Source of the DNA: Ferrovibrio terrae_B
GTDB lineage: Bacteria > Pseudomonadota > Alphaproteobacteria > Ferrovibrionales > Ferrovibrionaceae
Direction of reading: 5' to 3'
NCBI RefSeq assembly: GCF_943371255.1
Contig: NZ_CALRUC010000006.1
Coordinates: 7,296-71,295, forward strand
Length of the DNA: 64,000 bases
In this document: positions 1 to 7,979 of the stretch, one piece after another
Position numbering within the stretch: the stretch's first letter is position 1
Layout: every line of letters starts with the position of its first letter
Notes under the pieces: generated by a model
Told to the model about the DNA's origin: nothing
Seen by the model: only the letters and a program-made list of their open reading frames with translations
The model's database searches: none
Position numbers and translations under genes: made by a program

Positions 1-2
1 CG

Positions 3-596
3 CTCGATTTCGACGACCGCGCCGTCGACATTATAGGCGCCGGCTACGATCTCGCCCTGCGCATCGGCCGCCTCGGCGATTCCAGCCTGATGGCGCGCAA
101 GCTCTGCGACAGTGACCGTGTGGTCTGCTGCAGCCCGGCTTATGCCAGACAGCACGGCCTGCCCAGAACCGTGGACGATCTCAGCCAGCATGCCTGCATC
201 GACTACGCCAATGCCCATGCCAGCCGACTCTGGCGCTTCGAGCCGGTCACGCCCGGCGGCGAGCCGCGCGTGGTCGAGACCCGCAGCCGCATCGTGGTCA
301 ACAACGGCGAGGCGATGCGCGACATGGCGATGGCCGGGCTGGGCATCATCGTGCTGCCGCGCTTCATCATTGCCGAGGCGCTCGCCAGCGGCGCGCTGAT
401 CGAGGCGCTGCCCGACATCTGCCCGGTGCCCGATGCGATCTATGCCGTCTATCCGCCGGTGCGCCACATGCCGCGTAAATTGCGCGCCATGGTCGATCAT
501 CTGGCGGCCGCCTTTGCCGGTACGCCGCCCTGGCTGGCGGCAAAGCCTGCGCAGCCGGCCAAAGCCGCGAAACCGGCGAAACCCCGTCGCGCCTGA
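3..596 (+). CDS. LysR-family transcriptional regulator, C-terminal part (5' end outside window)
   Basis: The reading frame is open from base 3, so the gene begins upstream of the window and the N-terminal winged-helix DNA-binding domain is not visible. What remains is the effector-binding domain. It shows the LysR signature of a stretch reading as GYDLALRIGRLGDSSL near its start, followed by the conserved segment on mature pockets (VVNNGEAMRDMAMAGLGIIVLPRF) and an ending in YPPVRHMPRKLRAMVDHL. The tail is a short Ala/Lys/Pro-rich repeat (AKPAQPAKAAKPAKP). LysR proteins of this type usually control a divergent or nearby enzyme gene. The isochorismatase-fold hydrolase 136 bp downstream is a possible target, but that is inference. 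Confidence 0.9.
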   Translation, partial: LDFDDRAVDIIGAGYDLALRIGRLGDSSLMARKLCDSDRVVCCSPAYARQHGLPRTVDDLSQHACIDYANAHASRLWRFEPVTPGGEPRVVETRSRIVVNNGEAMRDMAMAGLGIIVLPRFIIAEALASGALIEALPDICPVPDAIYAVYPPVRHMPRKLRAMVDHLAAAFAGTPPWLAAKPAQPAKAAKPAKPRRA

Positions 597-597
597 T

Positions 598-616
598 TGT
601 CCGGTTCAGCCGGACA
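598..616 (+). terminator. Hairpin after the LysR gene, possible weak terminator
   Basis: A perfect 7-bp stem (TGTCCGG / CCGGACA) with a 5-nt loop lies directly after the LysR stop codon. It is not followed by a T-tract, so it may be a weak terminator or an mRNA 3'-end stabiliser rather than a true intrinsic terminator. Confidence 0.4.
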
Positions 617-732
617 GTGGGTCCGGAACATGGTAGCTAATCGCTGTCATCGCTTTTGCGTAGGGTCCTCTCACCGGCGAACGACACGCCGCCACAGATC
701 GAAACCCTGACCCACGCATAAGGATGACGACC

Positions 733-1377
733 ATGACCAAGACCTTCACCTACAACCGCCTCGACAAGACCAACGCCGCCGTTCTGCTGGTCGACCACCA
801 GGCCGGCCTGCTCTCGCTGGTGCGCGATATCGATCCCGACAAGTTCCGCAACAACGTGCTGGCGGTCGCCGACCTGGCGAAATATTTCGGCCTGCCCACC
901 ATCCTGACCACCAGCTTCGAAGACGGCCCGAACGGCCCGCTGATGCCGGAGCTGAAGGCGCTGTTCCCCGATGCGCCCTATATCGCCCGCCCGGGCAACA
1001 TCAACGCCTGGGACAACGAGGATTTCGTCAAGGCAGTGAAGGCCACCGGCAAGAAGCAGCTGATCATCGCCGGCGTCGTCACCGAGGTCTGCGTCGCCTT
1101 CCCGGCGCTGTCGGCGCTGGAAGAGGAATTCGAGGTCTTCGTGGTGACGGATGCGTCCGGCACCTTCAACGAGATCGCCCAGCAGGCCGCCTGGAACCGC
1201 ATGAGCCAGGCCGGAGCCCAGCTGATGAACTGGTTCGGCGTCGCCTGCGAGCTGCATCGCGACTGGCGCAATGATGTCGAGGGTCTGGCCAAGCTGTTTG
1301 CCGACCATATCCCCGACTACAAGAACCTGATGACGAGTTACTTCGCGCAGACCGCCCGCAAGGCATCGGCGCAGTAA
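733..1377 (+). CDS. Isochorismatase-family cysteine hydrolase (YcaC-like)
   Basis: This is a 214-residue cytoplasmic hydrolase of the isochorismatase fold. The triad Asp (D21 in LLVDHQAG), Lys (about K107/K108 in GKKQLIIAG) and nucleophile Cys (C120 in GVVTEVCV) is visible, as is the cis-peptide region before the Cys. The long form with the PNG and NAWDNEDF segments resembles E. coli YcaC, whose substrate is unknown, rather than true isochorismatases or nicotinamidases. The ATG at 733 was chosen over the one at 724 because AAGGA at 720-724 sits 8 nt before it and overlaps the earlier ATG. The gene stands alone between the LysR gene and a strong terminator. Confidence 0.85.
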   Translation: MTKTFTYNRLDKTNAAVLLVDHQAGLLSLVRDIDPDKFRNNVLAVADLAKYFGLPTILTTSFEDGPNGPLMPELKALFPDAPYIARPGNINAWDNEDFVKAVKATGKKQLIIAGVVTEVCVAFPALSALEEEFEVFVVTDASGTFNEIAQQAAWNRMSQAGAQLMNWFGVACELHRDWRNDVEGLAKLFADHIPDYKNLMTSYFAQTARKASAQ

Positions 1378-1396
1378 GCGGGGCGTGGCCCGCGGA

Positions 1397-1441
1397 AAGG
1401 CCCGGTCGCCAGTGAGATACTGGCGGCCGGGCCTTTTCTTT
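1397..1441 (+). terminator. Intrinsic terminator after the isochorismatase-fold gene
   Basis: A 16-bp stem with one wobble pair (1397-1412 with 1420-1435) closes a 7-nt loop and is followed by a TTTTCTTTT tract. This is a strong rho-independent terminator for the hydrolase gene. Confidence 0.9.
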
Positions 1442-1612
1442 TGCATCCGCGTGGATATTAGCGAGGCGCTGTCAATGTTGCGCCGTCCGGTGTAACCAAA
1501 AATCAATCGATCCGATTGGCGAGACCGGTCCAGATTATAGAAATGAAATTTGCTGTCGGGGGCGGTCTGACAAGAATGCGGCATGTCACTTCCGATCACT
1601 CCCGAGGTCATC

Positions 1613-2137
1613 ATGTCCCGCCCGTCACCCACCACCCATGAACGCACTTTCTCCGAAAACGAACTGATCGTCAGCAAGACCGATCTCAAAGGCCGCCTGA
1701 CCTACGTCAACGATGTTTTCTGCCGCGTCGGCCTCTACACGGAGGGCGAACTGCTCGGCCAGCCGCACAGCATCGTGCGGCATCCGCACATGCCGCGTGC
1801 CGTCTTCCATATGCTGTGGCAGCGCATCCAGAACGGCGAGGAAATCTTCGCCTTTGTGAAGAACATGGCCAAGAACGGCGACTACTACTGGGTGCTCGCC
1901 CATGTCACGCCGAGCCGGGACCAGCAGGGCCGCATCGACGGCTATCATTCCAACCGGCGCGTGCCGCAACGCGAGTCGCTGAACCGCATCGAGCCGATCT
2001 ACCGGCGCCTGCTCGAGGAAGAGAACCGCCATCCGGACCGCAAGCAGGGCATGCATGCGGCCGCCGCGCTGCTGCAGGCCACTCTGGACGAGGCCGAGCA
2101 GAGCTACGACGAATTCGTCTTCAGCCTCGCCGCCTGA
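1613..2137 (+). CDS. Stand-alone PAS-domain protein (Aer N-terminal-like sensor)
   Basis: This 174-residue protein is one PAS domain with a short helical tail and no membrane segment. The order of motifs (DLKGRLTYVNDVFCRVGLYTEGELLGQPHSIVRHPHMPRAVFHMLWQRIQNGE, then NMAKNGDYYWVLAHVTP) is that of the FAD-binding PAS of the aerotaxis receptor Aer. GAGG at 1604-1607 precedes the ATG at 1613; an in-frame ATG at 1583 has no ribosome site. A methyl-accepting protein without a sensor domain starts 18 bp downstream, so the two probably form a split Aer-like receptor sensing redox state or oxygen. FAD binding is inferred from the family. Confidence 0.85.
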   Translation: MSRPSPTTHERTFSENELIVSKTDLKGRLTYVNDVFCRVGLYTEGELLGQPHSIVRHPHMPRAVFHMLWQRIQNGEEIFAFVKNMAKNGDYYWVLAHVTPSRDQQGRIDGYHSNRRVPQRESLNRIEPIYRRLLEEENRHPDRKQGMHAAAALLQATLDEAEQSYDEFVFSLAA

Positions 2138-2155
2138 AAGACAAGGACGCCGATC

Positions 2156-3574
2156 ATGTTTACCTCCCGTCACAAGAAAGCCCTGCAGCAAATCGAAGCC
2201 ATCTGCGCCCGGGCGGCGCAGGGCGACCTGTCCGGCCGTATCCTGCATATGCAGCAGTATGGCGATCTGGCGCCGGCACTGGTCAGCTTCAACCGTATGC
2301 TCGACCTGATGGACGCCTATATCCGCGAATCGAGTGCCAGCCTGGCCTATGCCTCGCAGGGGAAATATTTCCGCCGCTTCCTGCCGGCCGGCATGGTGGG
2401 TCAGTTCCGCCAGGGCGCCGACATCATCAACAATGCCCGCGAAATCATGGGCAAGCGGGCGAGCGATACGGCCCGGTTGCAGATTGAAGTCTCGGATCTG
2501 GTGACGGCGGCGGCAGAAGGCGATCTTAACCGGCGCGTCGCCCTGGACGGCAAGGAAGGCTTCATGCGCCAGCTGGCCGAGGGCATCAACACGCTGGTCG
2601 AGCGCAGCGGCAGCGTCATCGCCAATGTCGCCACCGTGATCGCGGGCCTCGCGCGCGGCGATCTGAACCACCGGGTCGATGGTGATTATGAAGGCGTGTT
2701 CGCCGATCTGAAGCAGGATACCAACCGCACCATTGAAACCCTGCGCGACGTGGCCGGCACATTGACCAGCAATGCCTCGGCGGTGCATGACGCATCGCGC
2801 GAGATTTCCGAGGCAAGCCGCGATCTCGCGGTTCGTACCGAGAGCCAGGCGGCGACACTGGAGCAGACCGCCGCGGCCATGCATGAAATCACCACGACGG
2901 TGAAGCAGAATGCCCAGAATGCCCAGGCTGCCACGCAGCTGGCCGCGACGGCCCGCAGCACGGCGGAAAATGGCCGCACCGTGGTCGCCGACGCGGTCTC
3001 CGCGGTCCGGCAGATCGAAACCAGCGCCAGCCGTATTGCCGACATCATGTCGCTGATCGACGAGATCGCCTTCCAGACCAACCTGCTGGCGCTGAATGCC
3101 TCGGTCGAGGCGGCCCGTGCCGGTGAAGCCGGTAAGGGCTTTGCCGTGGTGGCGCAGGAAGTGCGTGCCCTGGCGCAGCGTTCGGCCGCCTCCTCCAAGG
3201 ACATCAAGGCCCTGATCGGCGAATCCAACCAGCAGGTCAAGGCCGGCGCCGAACTGGTCAATCAGGCCGGTGATTCGCTGGCCGAGATTGTCGGTGCGGT
3301 GAAAAAAGTCAGCGACATCATCGGCGAGATTGCGACGGCGAGCCAGGAGCAGTCGCGCGGCCTCGACGAGGTCAATATCGCGGTCGGCAATCTGGATGAA
3401 ATGACCCAGCGGAACGGCGCTCTGGTCGAAGAGACCACGGCCTCGGCCCAGAGCCTGGCCGAACAGGCCGCCCAGCTGAACGAGGTGGTGCAGTTCTTCC
3501 AGCTGCAGCAGGACCGGCCAATGCAGCAGAACCGGCCGATGCAGCAGGACCGTCCCCTGAAGCTGGCGGCCTAG
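2156..3574 (+). CDS. Soluble methyl-accepting chemotaxis protein with HAMP-like repeats
   Basis: The 472-residue product has no transmembrane segment. Residues about 1-210 carry tandem HAMP-like units (the pattern AAxGDLxxRV appears near 20, 122 and 170). The C-terminal half is a classical MCP signalling coiled coil with the invariant hairpin tip DEIAFQTNLLALNASVEAAR (about residue 300) and GKGFAVVAQEVRALAQRSA. It should bind CheA/CheW in the cytoplasm. The tail holds a short repeat, QQDRPMQQNRPMQQDRP, absent from typical MCPs. It follows the PAS gene by 18 bp and is likely co-transcribed and co-functional with it. No CheR-type pentapeptide is seen at the C-terminus. Confidence 0.92.
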   Translation: MFTSRHKKALQQIEAICARAAQGDLSGRILHMQQYGDLAPALVSFNRMLDLMDAYIRESSASLAYASQGKYFRRFLPAGMVGQFRQGADIINNAREIMGKRASDTARLQIEVSDLVTAAAEGDLNRRVALDGKEGFMRQLAEGINTLVERSGSVIANVATVIAGLARGDLNHRVDGDYEGVFADLKQDTNRTIETLRDVAGTLTSNASAVHDASREISEASRDLAVRTESQAATLEQTAAAMHEITTTVKQNAQNAQAATQLAATARSTAENGRTVVADAVSAVRQIETSASRIADIMSLIDEIAFQTNLLALNASVEAARAGEAGKGFAVVAQEVRALAQRSAASSKDIKALIGESNQQVKAGAELVNQAGDSLAEIVGAVKKVSDIIGEIATASQEQSRGLDEVNIAVGNLDEMTQRNGALVEETTASAQSLAEQAAQLNEVVQFFQLQQDRPMQQNRPMQQDRPLKLAA

Positions 3575-3580
3575 ATCAAC

Positions 3581-3607
3581 AGGCCCGGGAGCGATCCCGG
3601 GCCTTTC
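3581..3607 (+). terminator. Intrinsic terminator after the MCP gene
   Basis: A perfect 10-bp stem (AGGCCCGGGA / TCCCGGGCCT) with a GCGA tetraloop begins 6 bp after the MCP stop codon and is followed by a short T stretch. The same 16-nt core occurs in the terminator after pnp at 60738-60765. Confidence 0.8.
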
Positions 3608-3686
3608 CCGTTGGTCGCCCGGCCCTTTCCCCCGGCGATTCCGGCCTACATCATGGTGACCCGTTCCGTCGCCATCGAGGCCCTGC

Positions 3687-4097
3687 ATGACCAAGTCCCT
3701 TGTCGTCGCCACCGCCGCCATGCTGGCCGTGCTGGCCGTGCTCGATGCGGTCTGGCTCAGCACGGCCACCAAGCTGCTCTACCGGCCCAAGCTCGGCGCG
3801 CTGCTCAACGACCTGCCGGTCTGGCCGGCCGCCGTCGCTTTCTACCTGCTCTATGCCGCCGGGGTGACGCTGTTCGTGCTGCGCCCGGCGCTGAACGAGG
3901 GCTGGTCGCCGCTGACGGCCGCGCTGTTCGGCGCCGCCTTCGGCCTCGTCGCCTATGGCACCTATGATCTCACCAACCAGGCCACCATCAGGGACTGGCC
4001 GCTGCTCGTCACCGTGATCGACATGGCCTGGGGCGCGCTGCTCACGGCAATGGGCGCCGGCATCGGCACCTGGGCCGGGCAGAAATGGGGCGGCTAG
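3687..4097 (+). CDS. DUF2177 family membrane protein
   Basis: The 136-residue protein is almost entirely hydrophobic, with about four transmembrane helices. It carries the family features seen in DUF2177 proteins: an early LDAVWLS segment in helix 1, LLYAAGVTLFVLRPAL, and YGTYDLTNQATIRDWPLLVTVIDMAWG near the end. The function of this family is unknown. The stop codon overlaps the stop of the convergent histidine kinase gene by 4 bp, so the two genes share no intergenic DNA. It has no obvious operon partner. Confidence 0.85.
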   Translation: MTKSLVVATAAMLAVLAVLDAVWLSTATKLLYRPKLGALLNDLPVWPAAVAFYLLYAAGVTLFVLRPALNEGWSPLTAALFGAAFGLVAYGTYDLTNQATIRDWPLLVTVIDMAWGALLTAMGAGIGTWAGQKWGG

Positions 4098-5515
4098 GCG
4101 CCGGTGCGCGGCAGCGTGACCGTCACCAGCAGGCCCGAGGGCGTCGCCGCCGAGAGTTCGATCGTGCCGCGATGGGCCAGGATCACATCGCGCGCGATGG
4201 TCAGCCCCAGGCCGGTGCCGCCGGTATCGCGGTTGCGCGAGGTTTCCAGCCGGGTGAAGGGCCGGAACGCGGTTTCCACCTGGTCGGCGGGAATACCGGG
4301 GCCGTTATCGGCGACGGTGACGATGATGGCGTCTGCGCTGTCGCGCAGACTGACCCGCACGGCATCGCCGAACTTGCAGCCATTGTCGATCAGGTTGGTG
4401 AAGGCGCGGCGGATCGCGATGGGCTGACAGGTCAGGCCGGCATGATCGGGACCGTCATAGCTGACGGCGCGGCCGGCATCGGCGGCGGTATCGCACAGGC
4501 TGATCAGCATGGCGGCGAGATCGGCGATGCCACGCGGCTCGTCCTTCAGCTGGTTGCTGGCAAAGGTCAGCGTCGCGCTCATCATCGCTTCCATGTCGCT
4601 GATGTCGGACAGCACCTGGCGCTTCTGGTCCTGGTCGGGCACATATTCGGCAAACAGCCGCAGGCGGGTCAGCGGCGTGCGCAGATCGTGGCTGATCGCG
4701 GCGATCATCTGCAGCCGGTCGTCGACGAAGCGTTTCAGCCGCAGCTGCATGGCGTTGAAGGAGCTGCCGATCGCCTGCAGTTCGGGCGCGTTGAAATTGC
4801 CGACCAGGCTGAGTTCACGGTCGCGGCCCAGCTTTTCCGCCGCCGCCGCCAGATCGTCCAGCGGCCTGACGATGCCGCGCGCCACCCACACCGACAGCAG
4901 CGCGATCATTGCCACGGCCAGCACCGGCAGCACCACATTGCGGATCATGCGCACGGTTTCCTGGCCGTCGCTTTTCGGCATCACCAGCAGCCAGTCGTCG
5001 GGCCCGATGCGGATGCCGATGCGCAGGTCGCTGCTCAGCAGGTTGTCGCGCCGCTCGTCCAGCACATCCATCATCACGATGGGCAGCGGCGGCAGGATGA
5101 TGACCAGCGTGCGCGGCGAGTATTCCGGGTCGTCCAGATCGTCGGCCATCAGCAGCACATCCTGCGGGCTTAAGCCGAGCGTGGCAGCGATCTGCAGGCG
5201 CAGGTCGGCAAAGGCCCCGGTCCGCGAGGTATGGCGGAAGGCCGGCGGCGTGGTCAGCGCTGTGAAATCCAGCCAGCGGCCAGCCGCCAGGGACTGCAGC
5301 AGGGCCGGCCGTTCGGCCGCCGGCACTGCCATGCTGCGGTCGCGGGCCTCGCGCAGGGTGGCGAGCAGCCAGTCGCGGTCGAAGAACATGATTTCGGGCG
5401 GGCGGATCGCCAGCGGCATCAGCTTGTCGACCGCCTTCATCGCCAGCAGGCCGCCGATGATGACGATGATGATGCGCGGCGCCAGCCGCAGGCGTGACCA
5501 GAGCGGAATCCTCAC
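4094..5515 (-). CDS. Sensor histidine kinase (EnvZ-like, HAMP-HisKA-HATPase)
   Basis: The 473-residue protein begins with a transmembrane helix (IIIVIIGGLLAM, residues 15-26), followed by a periplasmic sensor region to about 195, a second helix (VLPVLAVAMIALLSVWVA), HAMP, a HisKA box with phospho-acceptor H276 in ISHDLRTPL, and an ATPase with N box (NLIDNGCKF), DNGPGI and GTGLGL motifs. It should sense an envelope signal and phosphorylate the response regulator encoded just upstream. Its GTG start overlaps the regulator stop codon (GTGA), so the pair is translationally coupled. The divergent mipA-like gene is a plausible target. Confidence 0.93.
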   Translation of the reverse strand: MRIPLWSRLRLAPRIIIVIIGGLLAMKAVDKLMPLAIRPPEIMFFDRDWLLATLREARDRSMAVPAAERPALLQSLAAGRWLDFTALTTPPAFRHTSRTGAFADLRLQIAATLGLSPQDVLLMADDLDDPEYSPRTLVIILPPLPIVMMDVLDERRDNLLSSDLRIGIRIGPDDWLLVMPKSDGQETVRMIRNVVLPVLAVAMIALLSVWVARGIVRPLDDLAAAAEKLGRDRELSLVGNFNAPELQAIGSSFNAMQLRLKRFVDDRLQMIAAISHDLRTPLTRLRLFAEYVPDQDQKRQVLSDISDMEAMMSATLTFASNQLKDEPRGIADLAAMLISLCDTAADAGRAVSYDGPDHAGLTCQPIAIRRAFTNLIDNGCKFGDAVRVSLRDSADAIIVTVADNGPGIPADQVETAFRPFTRLETSRNRDTGGTGLGLTIARDVILAHRGTIELSAATPSGLLVTVTLPRTGA

Positions 5516-6252
5516 GCGGCATCCTGCAGAAGAGCGACGGAAGCCGTGAAGAAATAGCCCTCGTTGCGGATCGTCTTGATGAAGACCGGGTCCTGCGGGT
5601 CGGCCTCGATCTTGCGGCGCAGGCGGCTGATCTGCACGTCGATGCTGCGGTCATAGGCCTGGCTCATGCGGCCATGCGCCAGGTCCAGCAGCTGGTCGCG
5701 GGTCAGCACGCGCTGCGGATGTTCCAGGAAGGCCAGCAGCAGGTCGAATTCGCCGCTGGTCAGGTCGGTCAGTGCGCCGGCCGGCGAGGTCAGCGTGCGG
5801 CGGCTCGCATTCAGCTGCCAGCCGCCGAATTCATAGACCGTCGCCTTCGCGGGCCGTTCGGCATTGATGCTGGCGGCGCCCAGACGGCGGGTCACCGCAC
5901 GGATGCGGGCCAGCAGCTCGCGCGGATTGAAGGGCTTCACCACGTAATCGTCGGCGCCGATCTCCAGGCCGATGATGCGGTCGGTATCGCCGGTCATGGC
6001 GGTCAGCAGGATGATCGGCACCGCGCTCTGCGCCCGCATGCGGCGGCACAGCGACAGGCCATCCTCGCCCGGCATCATGATATCCAGCACGATCACGTCG
6101 ATGCGCGCGGCCTCGCAGAGCGCAAACATCTCGCGGCCGTCGCCGGCCTGGCTCACCTTCAGGCCATGGTCGGTCAGGAACCGCGCCAGCATGGCGCGAA
6201 TGCGATGGTCGTCGTCGACAATCAGAACGTGGGTGGCGACAAGGGCGGTCAC
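5512..6252 (-). CDS. OmpR-family response regulator
   Basis: The 246-residue regulator has a receiver domain (acidic pocket VDDD, phospho-acceptor D57 in VIVLDIMMPGEDG, conserved Lys in VVKPF) and a C-terminal winged helix of OmpR/PhoB type (LTSGEFDLLLAFLEHPQRVLTRDQLL, then SIDVQISRLRRKIE). The start is the GTG at 6252, placed 6 nt after a GGAG; the longer open frame to 6327 adds a Cys/Arg-rich stretch unlike any regulator. It is translated before, and coupled to, the kinase gene. Promoter and likely operator lie in the 165-bp gap shared with the divergent MipA-family gene. Confidence 0.93.
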   Translation of the reverse strand: MTALVATHVLIVDDDHRIRAMLARFLTDHGLKVSQAGDGREMFALCEAARIDVIVLDIMMPGEDGLSLCRRMRAQSAVPIILLTAMTGDTDRIIGLEIGADDYVVKPFNPRELLARIRAVTRRLGAASINAERPAKATVYEFGGWQLNASRRTLTSPAGALTDLTSGEFDLLLAFLEHPQRVLTRDQLLDLAHGRMSQAYDRSIDVQISRLRRKIEADPQDPVFIKTIRNEGYFFTASVALLQDAA

Positions 6253-6417
6253 GGGGCTCTCCGGCAGGCGGCCAGTATAGCAGCCCGGCCGGGCCCGGCA
6301 CCGGCCCTGCAACATTCTGAAACACAACGATACGGGGCTGACACCGGTCTGCCCGCCGGGCCGGCTAGGGTGCCGGCCATACCGACCCCCGGATTCAATA
6401 CAAAGAGCATTCTCCCG

Positions 6418-7242
6418 ATGAAAAACACCGCCGTCCTGGTCGCCGCCGGCCTTCTCGCCCTGCCGCTCGTTGCCACCGCCCAGCAGCAGCCGGCCCAGCA
6501 GCCCCCCGCCCAGGCGGAAAAGCCGGAGAAAAAGGACTGGGACATCCGCATCGGTGCCGGTGCGTCCTATCAGCCCGATTACGAAGGCAGCGACGATTAT
6601 GAGGTCGCGCCGATTCCACTGCTGATGATCAACTACAAGGATATCGTTTTCCTGCGCGGCCCCATGCTGGGCGCGAATCTCTTCACGCTGCAGGGCCCGC
6701 GCGAGGGCGACAAGCTGCAGATCGGCCCGCTGCTGCGCTACCAGATGGGCCGCGACGAAGGCGACAACGATGCCCTGCGCGGCCTGGGCGATATCGATGC
6801 CGGCGCCGAAGTCGGCGCCTTCATCACCTATCGCGCCGGCCCGTGGTCAACCGGCCTCACGGTCTTCCGCGATGTCACCGATGCGCATGACGGCCTGACC
6901 GCGAAGGCCAGCGGCGGCTACATGCACAAGTTTGGCCCGAAGCTGCGTGCCCGCACCGAACTCTACACCACCTGGGCGGACGACAATTACACGCAGACCT
7001 TCTTCGGCATCACCGCAGCGCAGGCGCGGCGCAGCGGCCTACGGCAGTATACCGCCGAAGGCGGCATCAAGGATGTCGGCCTGTCGCTCGATCTGGATTA
7101 CAGCCTGACTGAGAACTGGGGCATCACCGGCCGGCTTGGCTACAAGCGCCTGCTCGGCGATGCGGCCGACAGTCCGCTGGTCGACGGCAAGGGTTCGGCC
7201 GATCAGTTCAGCACCGGCCTCATCCTCAGTTACAGGTTCTGA
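6418..7242 (+). CDS. MipA/OmpV family outer-membrane protein (first copy)
   Basis: The 274-residue protein starts with a signal peptide (MKNTAVLVAAGLLALPLVATAQ) and a Gln/Pro-rich linker, then a beta-barrel with the MipA/OmpV hallmarks IGAGASYQPDYEGSDDY, PIPLLMINYKD, GPLLRYQMGRDE, and a terminal aromatic Phe (LSYRF) as needed for barrel assembly. MipA family members are linked to scaffolding of murein hydrolases or to outer-membrane permeability, depending on the organism. The two-component pair transcribed away from it suggests envelope-stress control. A second homologue sits at 17957-18766. The start at 6418 is set by the signal peptide; the open frame runs further upstream without meaning. 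Confidence 0.92.
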   Translation: MKNTAVLVAAGLLALPLVATAQQQPAQQPPAQAEKPEKKDWDIRIGAGASYQPDYEGSDDYEVAPIPLLMINYKDIVFLRGPMLGANLFTLQGPREGDKLQIGPLLRYQMGRDEGDNDALRGLGDIDAGAEVGAFITYRAGPWSTGLTVFRDVTDAHDGLTAKASGGYMHKFGPKLRARTELYTTWADDNYTQTFFGITAAQARRSGLRQYTAEGGIKDVGLSLDLDYSLTENWGITGRLGYKRLLGDAADSPLVDGKGSADQFSTGLILSYRF

Positions 7243-7245
7243 GCC

Positions 7246-7758
7246 ATGAGCGAGCCATGGTCCATGATCGAACCGTGGTATTGGGCGAACTGGGCCGTGG
7301 TGCTGAGCAGCCTGATGGCCGGCGTGCTGGTCTCGGTGCTCGGCCGCCGGCTTTCGCCCTTCTGGTCGATTGTCAACGTGATGGCGATTGCGCTGTATCT
7401 GTGCTCCTGCCTGGCGACCGTACTGAGTTCGATCCATCTCGAGCAGGATATCATGCTGGCCGGCCTGCAACTCGGCATCGCGGTGGCGATCCTGGTGGTC
7501 AGCAGCTATCGCCTGCATCTGCTCGGCGTGGTGATCTTCGTCGCCGGCAGCGGCGGCATGGCGATTGTCCGCATCATCGCCACCATGGCGCATCCGCTCT
7601 CGGCCTATGATCTCGGCATCCTGATGCTGGATGCGGTCAGTGTCGGGTTCCTCATCACGCTCTGGCCCTATGTGCATGCCGAGCTGCGCCACATGGGCGC
7701 CATGGCGCATCGCTACAGTCTGCTGCAGGGCTGCCGGGCAGATAAGATCGGGGTTTAA
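7246..7758 (+). CDS. Small integral membrane protein of unknown function
   Basis: This 170-residue protein has four predicted membrane helices (roughly 14-33, 41-62, 72-88 and 92-113) and a fifth hydrophobic stretch near 124-141. I do not recognise a family. It starts 3 bp after the MipA-family stop codon, so it is almost certainly in the same transcript; a later start at 7264 is possible. Its position suggests a role linked to the outer-membrane protein or to the divergent two-component pair, but nothing in the sequence proves this. Confidence 0.7.
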   Translation: MSEPWSMIEPWYWANWAVVLSSLMAGVLVSVLGRRLSPFWSIVNVMAIALYLCSCLATVLSSIHLEQDIMLAGLQLGIAVAILVVSSYRLHLLGVVIFVAGSGGMAIVRIIATMAHPLSAYDLGILMLDAVSVGFLITLWPYVHAELRHMGAMAHRYSLLQGCRADKIGV

Positions 7759-7767
7759 GGGCGGCCG

Positions 7768-7796
7768 GGCGCCGGCGAAGGCGCCTCTTTCTTTTT
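7768..7796 (+). terminator. Probable terminator after the mipA-like operon
   Basis: A 6-bp stem GGCGCC / GGCGCC with a 6-nt loop is followed by TCTTTCTTTTT. It lies 10 bp past the stop codon of the small membrane protein. The stem is short, so it is moderately supported. Confidence 0.6.
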
Positions 7797-7893
7797 CGTC
7801 ATGCCCGGGCTTGGCCCGGGCATCCACGTGTTTTTTCGATCGCCCGCATTTTCAGGCAAGACGCGGATGGCTAAGTCAAACTTGGCCATGGCG
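7797..7893. repeat. Decayed paired palindromic intergenic repeat (REP/BIME-like)
   Basis: The left unit (7797-7829) contains the perfect palindrome ATGCCCGGGC-TT-GGCCCGGGCAT and ends in CCACG. A right unit (7861-7893) is its diverged inverse: ACGCGGATGG, then TTGGCCATGGCGA. The layout, two inverted copies around a 31-bp spacer starting in T6, matches the palindromic intergenic repeats common in alphaproteobacterial genomes. The left copy is intact and the right copy has lost most stem pairing. It sits in the 221-bp gap before the Hsp70-like gene. Confidence 0.65.
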
Positions 7894-7979
7894 ATGGAGG
7901 GGTTGGTGCTTGAGCCCCGGGTCCTGACCGCCTATAAGGGGCGCCCTTCAAAGCCGCCCCGGATAAAGCCTTCCCCGCC

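Noticed and set aside
1625..3772. Minus-strand open frame of 715 codons opposite the PAS and MCP genes
   Set aside because: Antisense of two well-supported genes with no ribosome site or motif.
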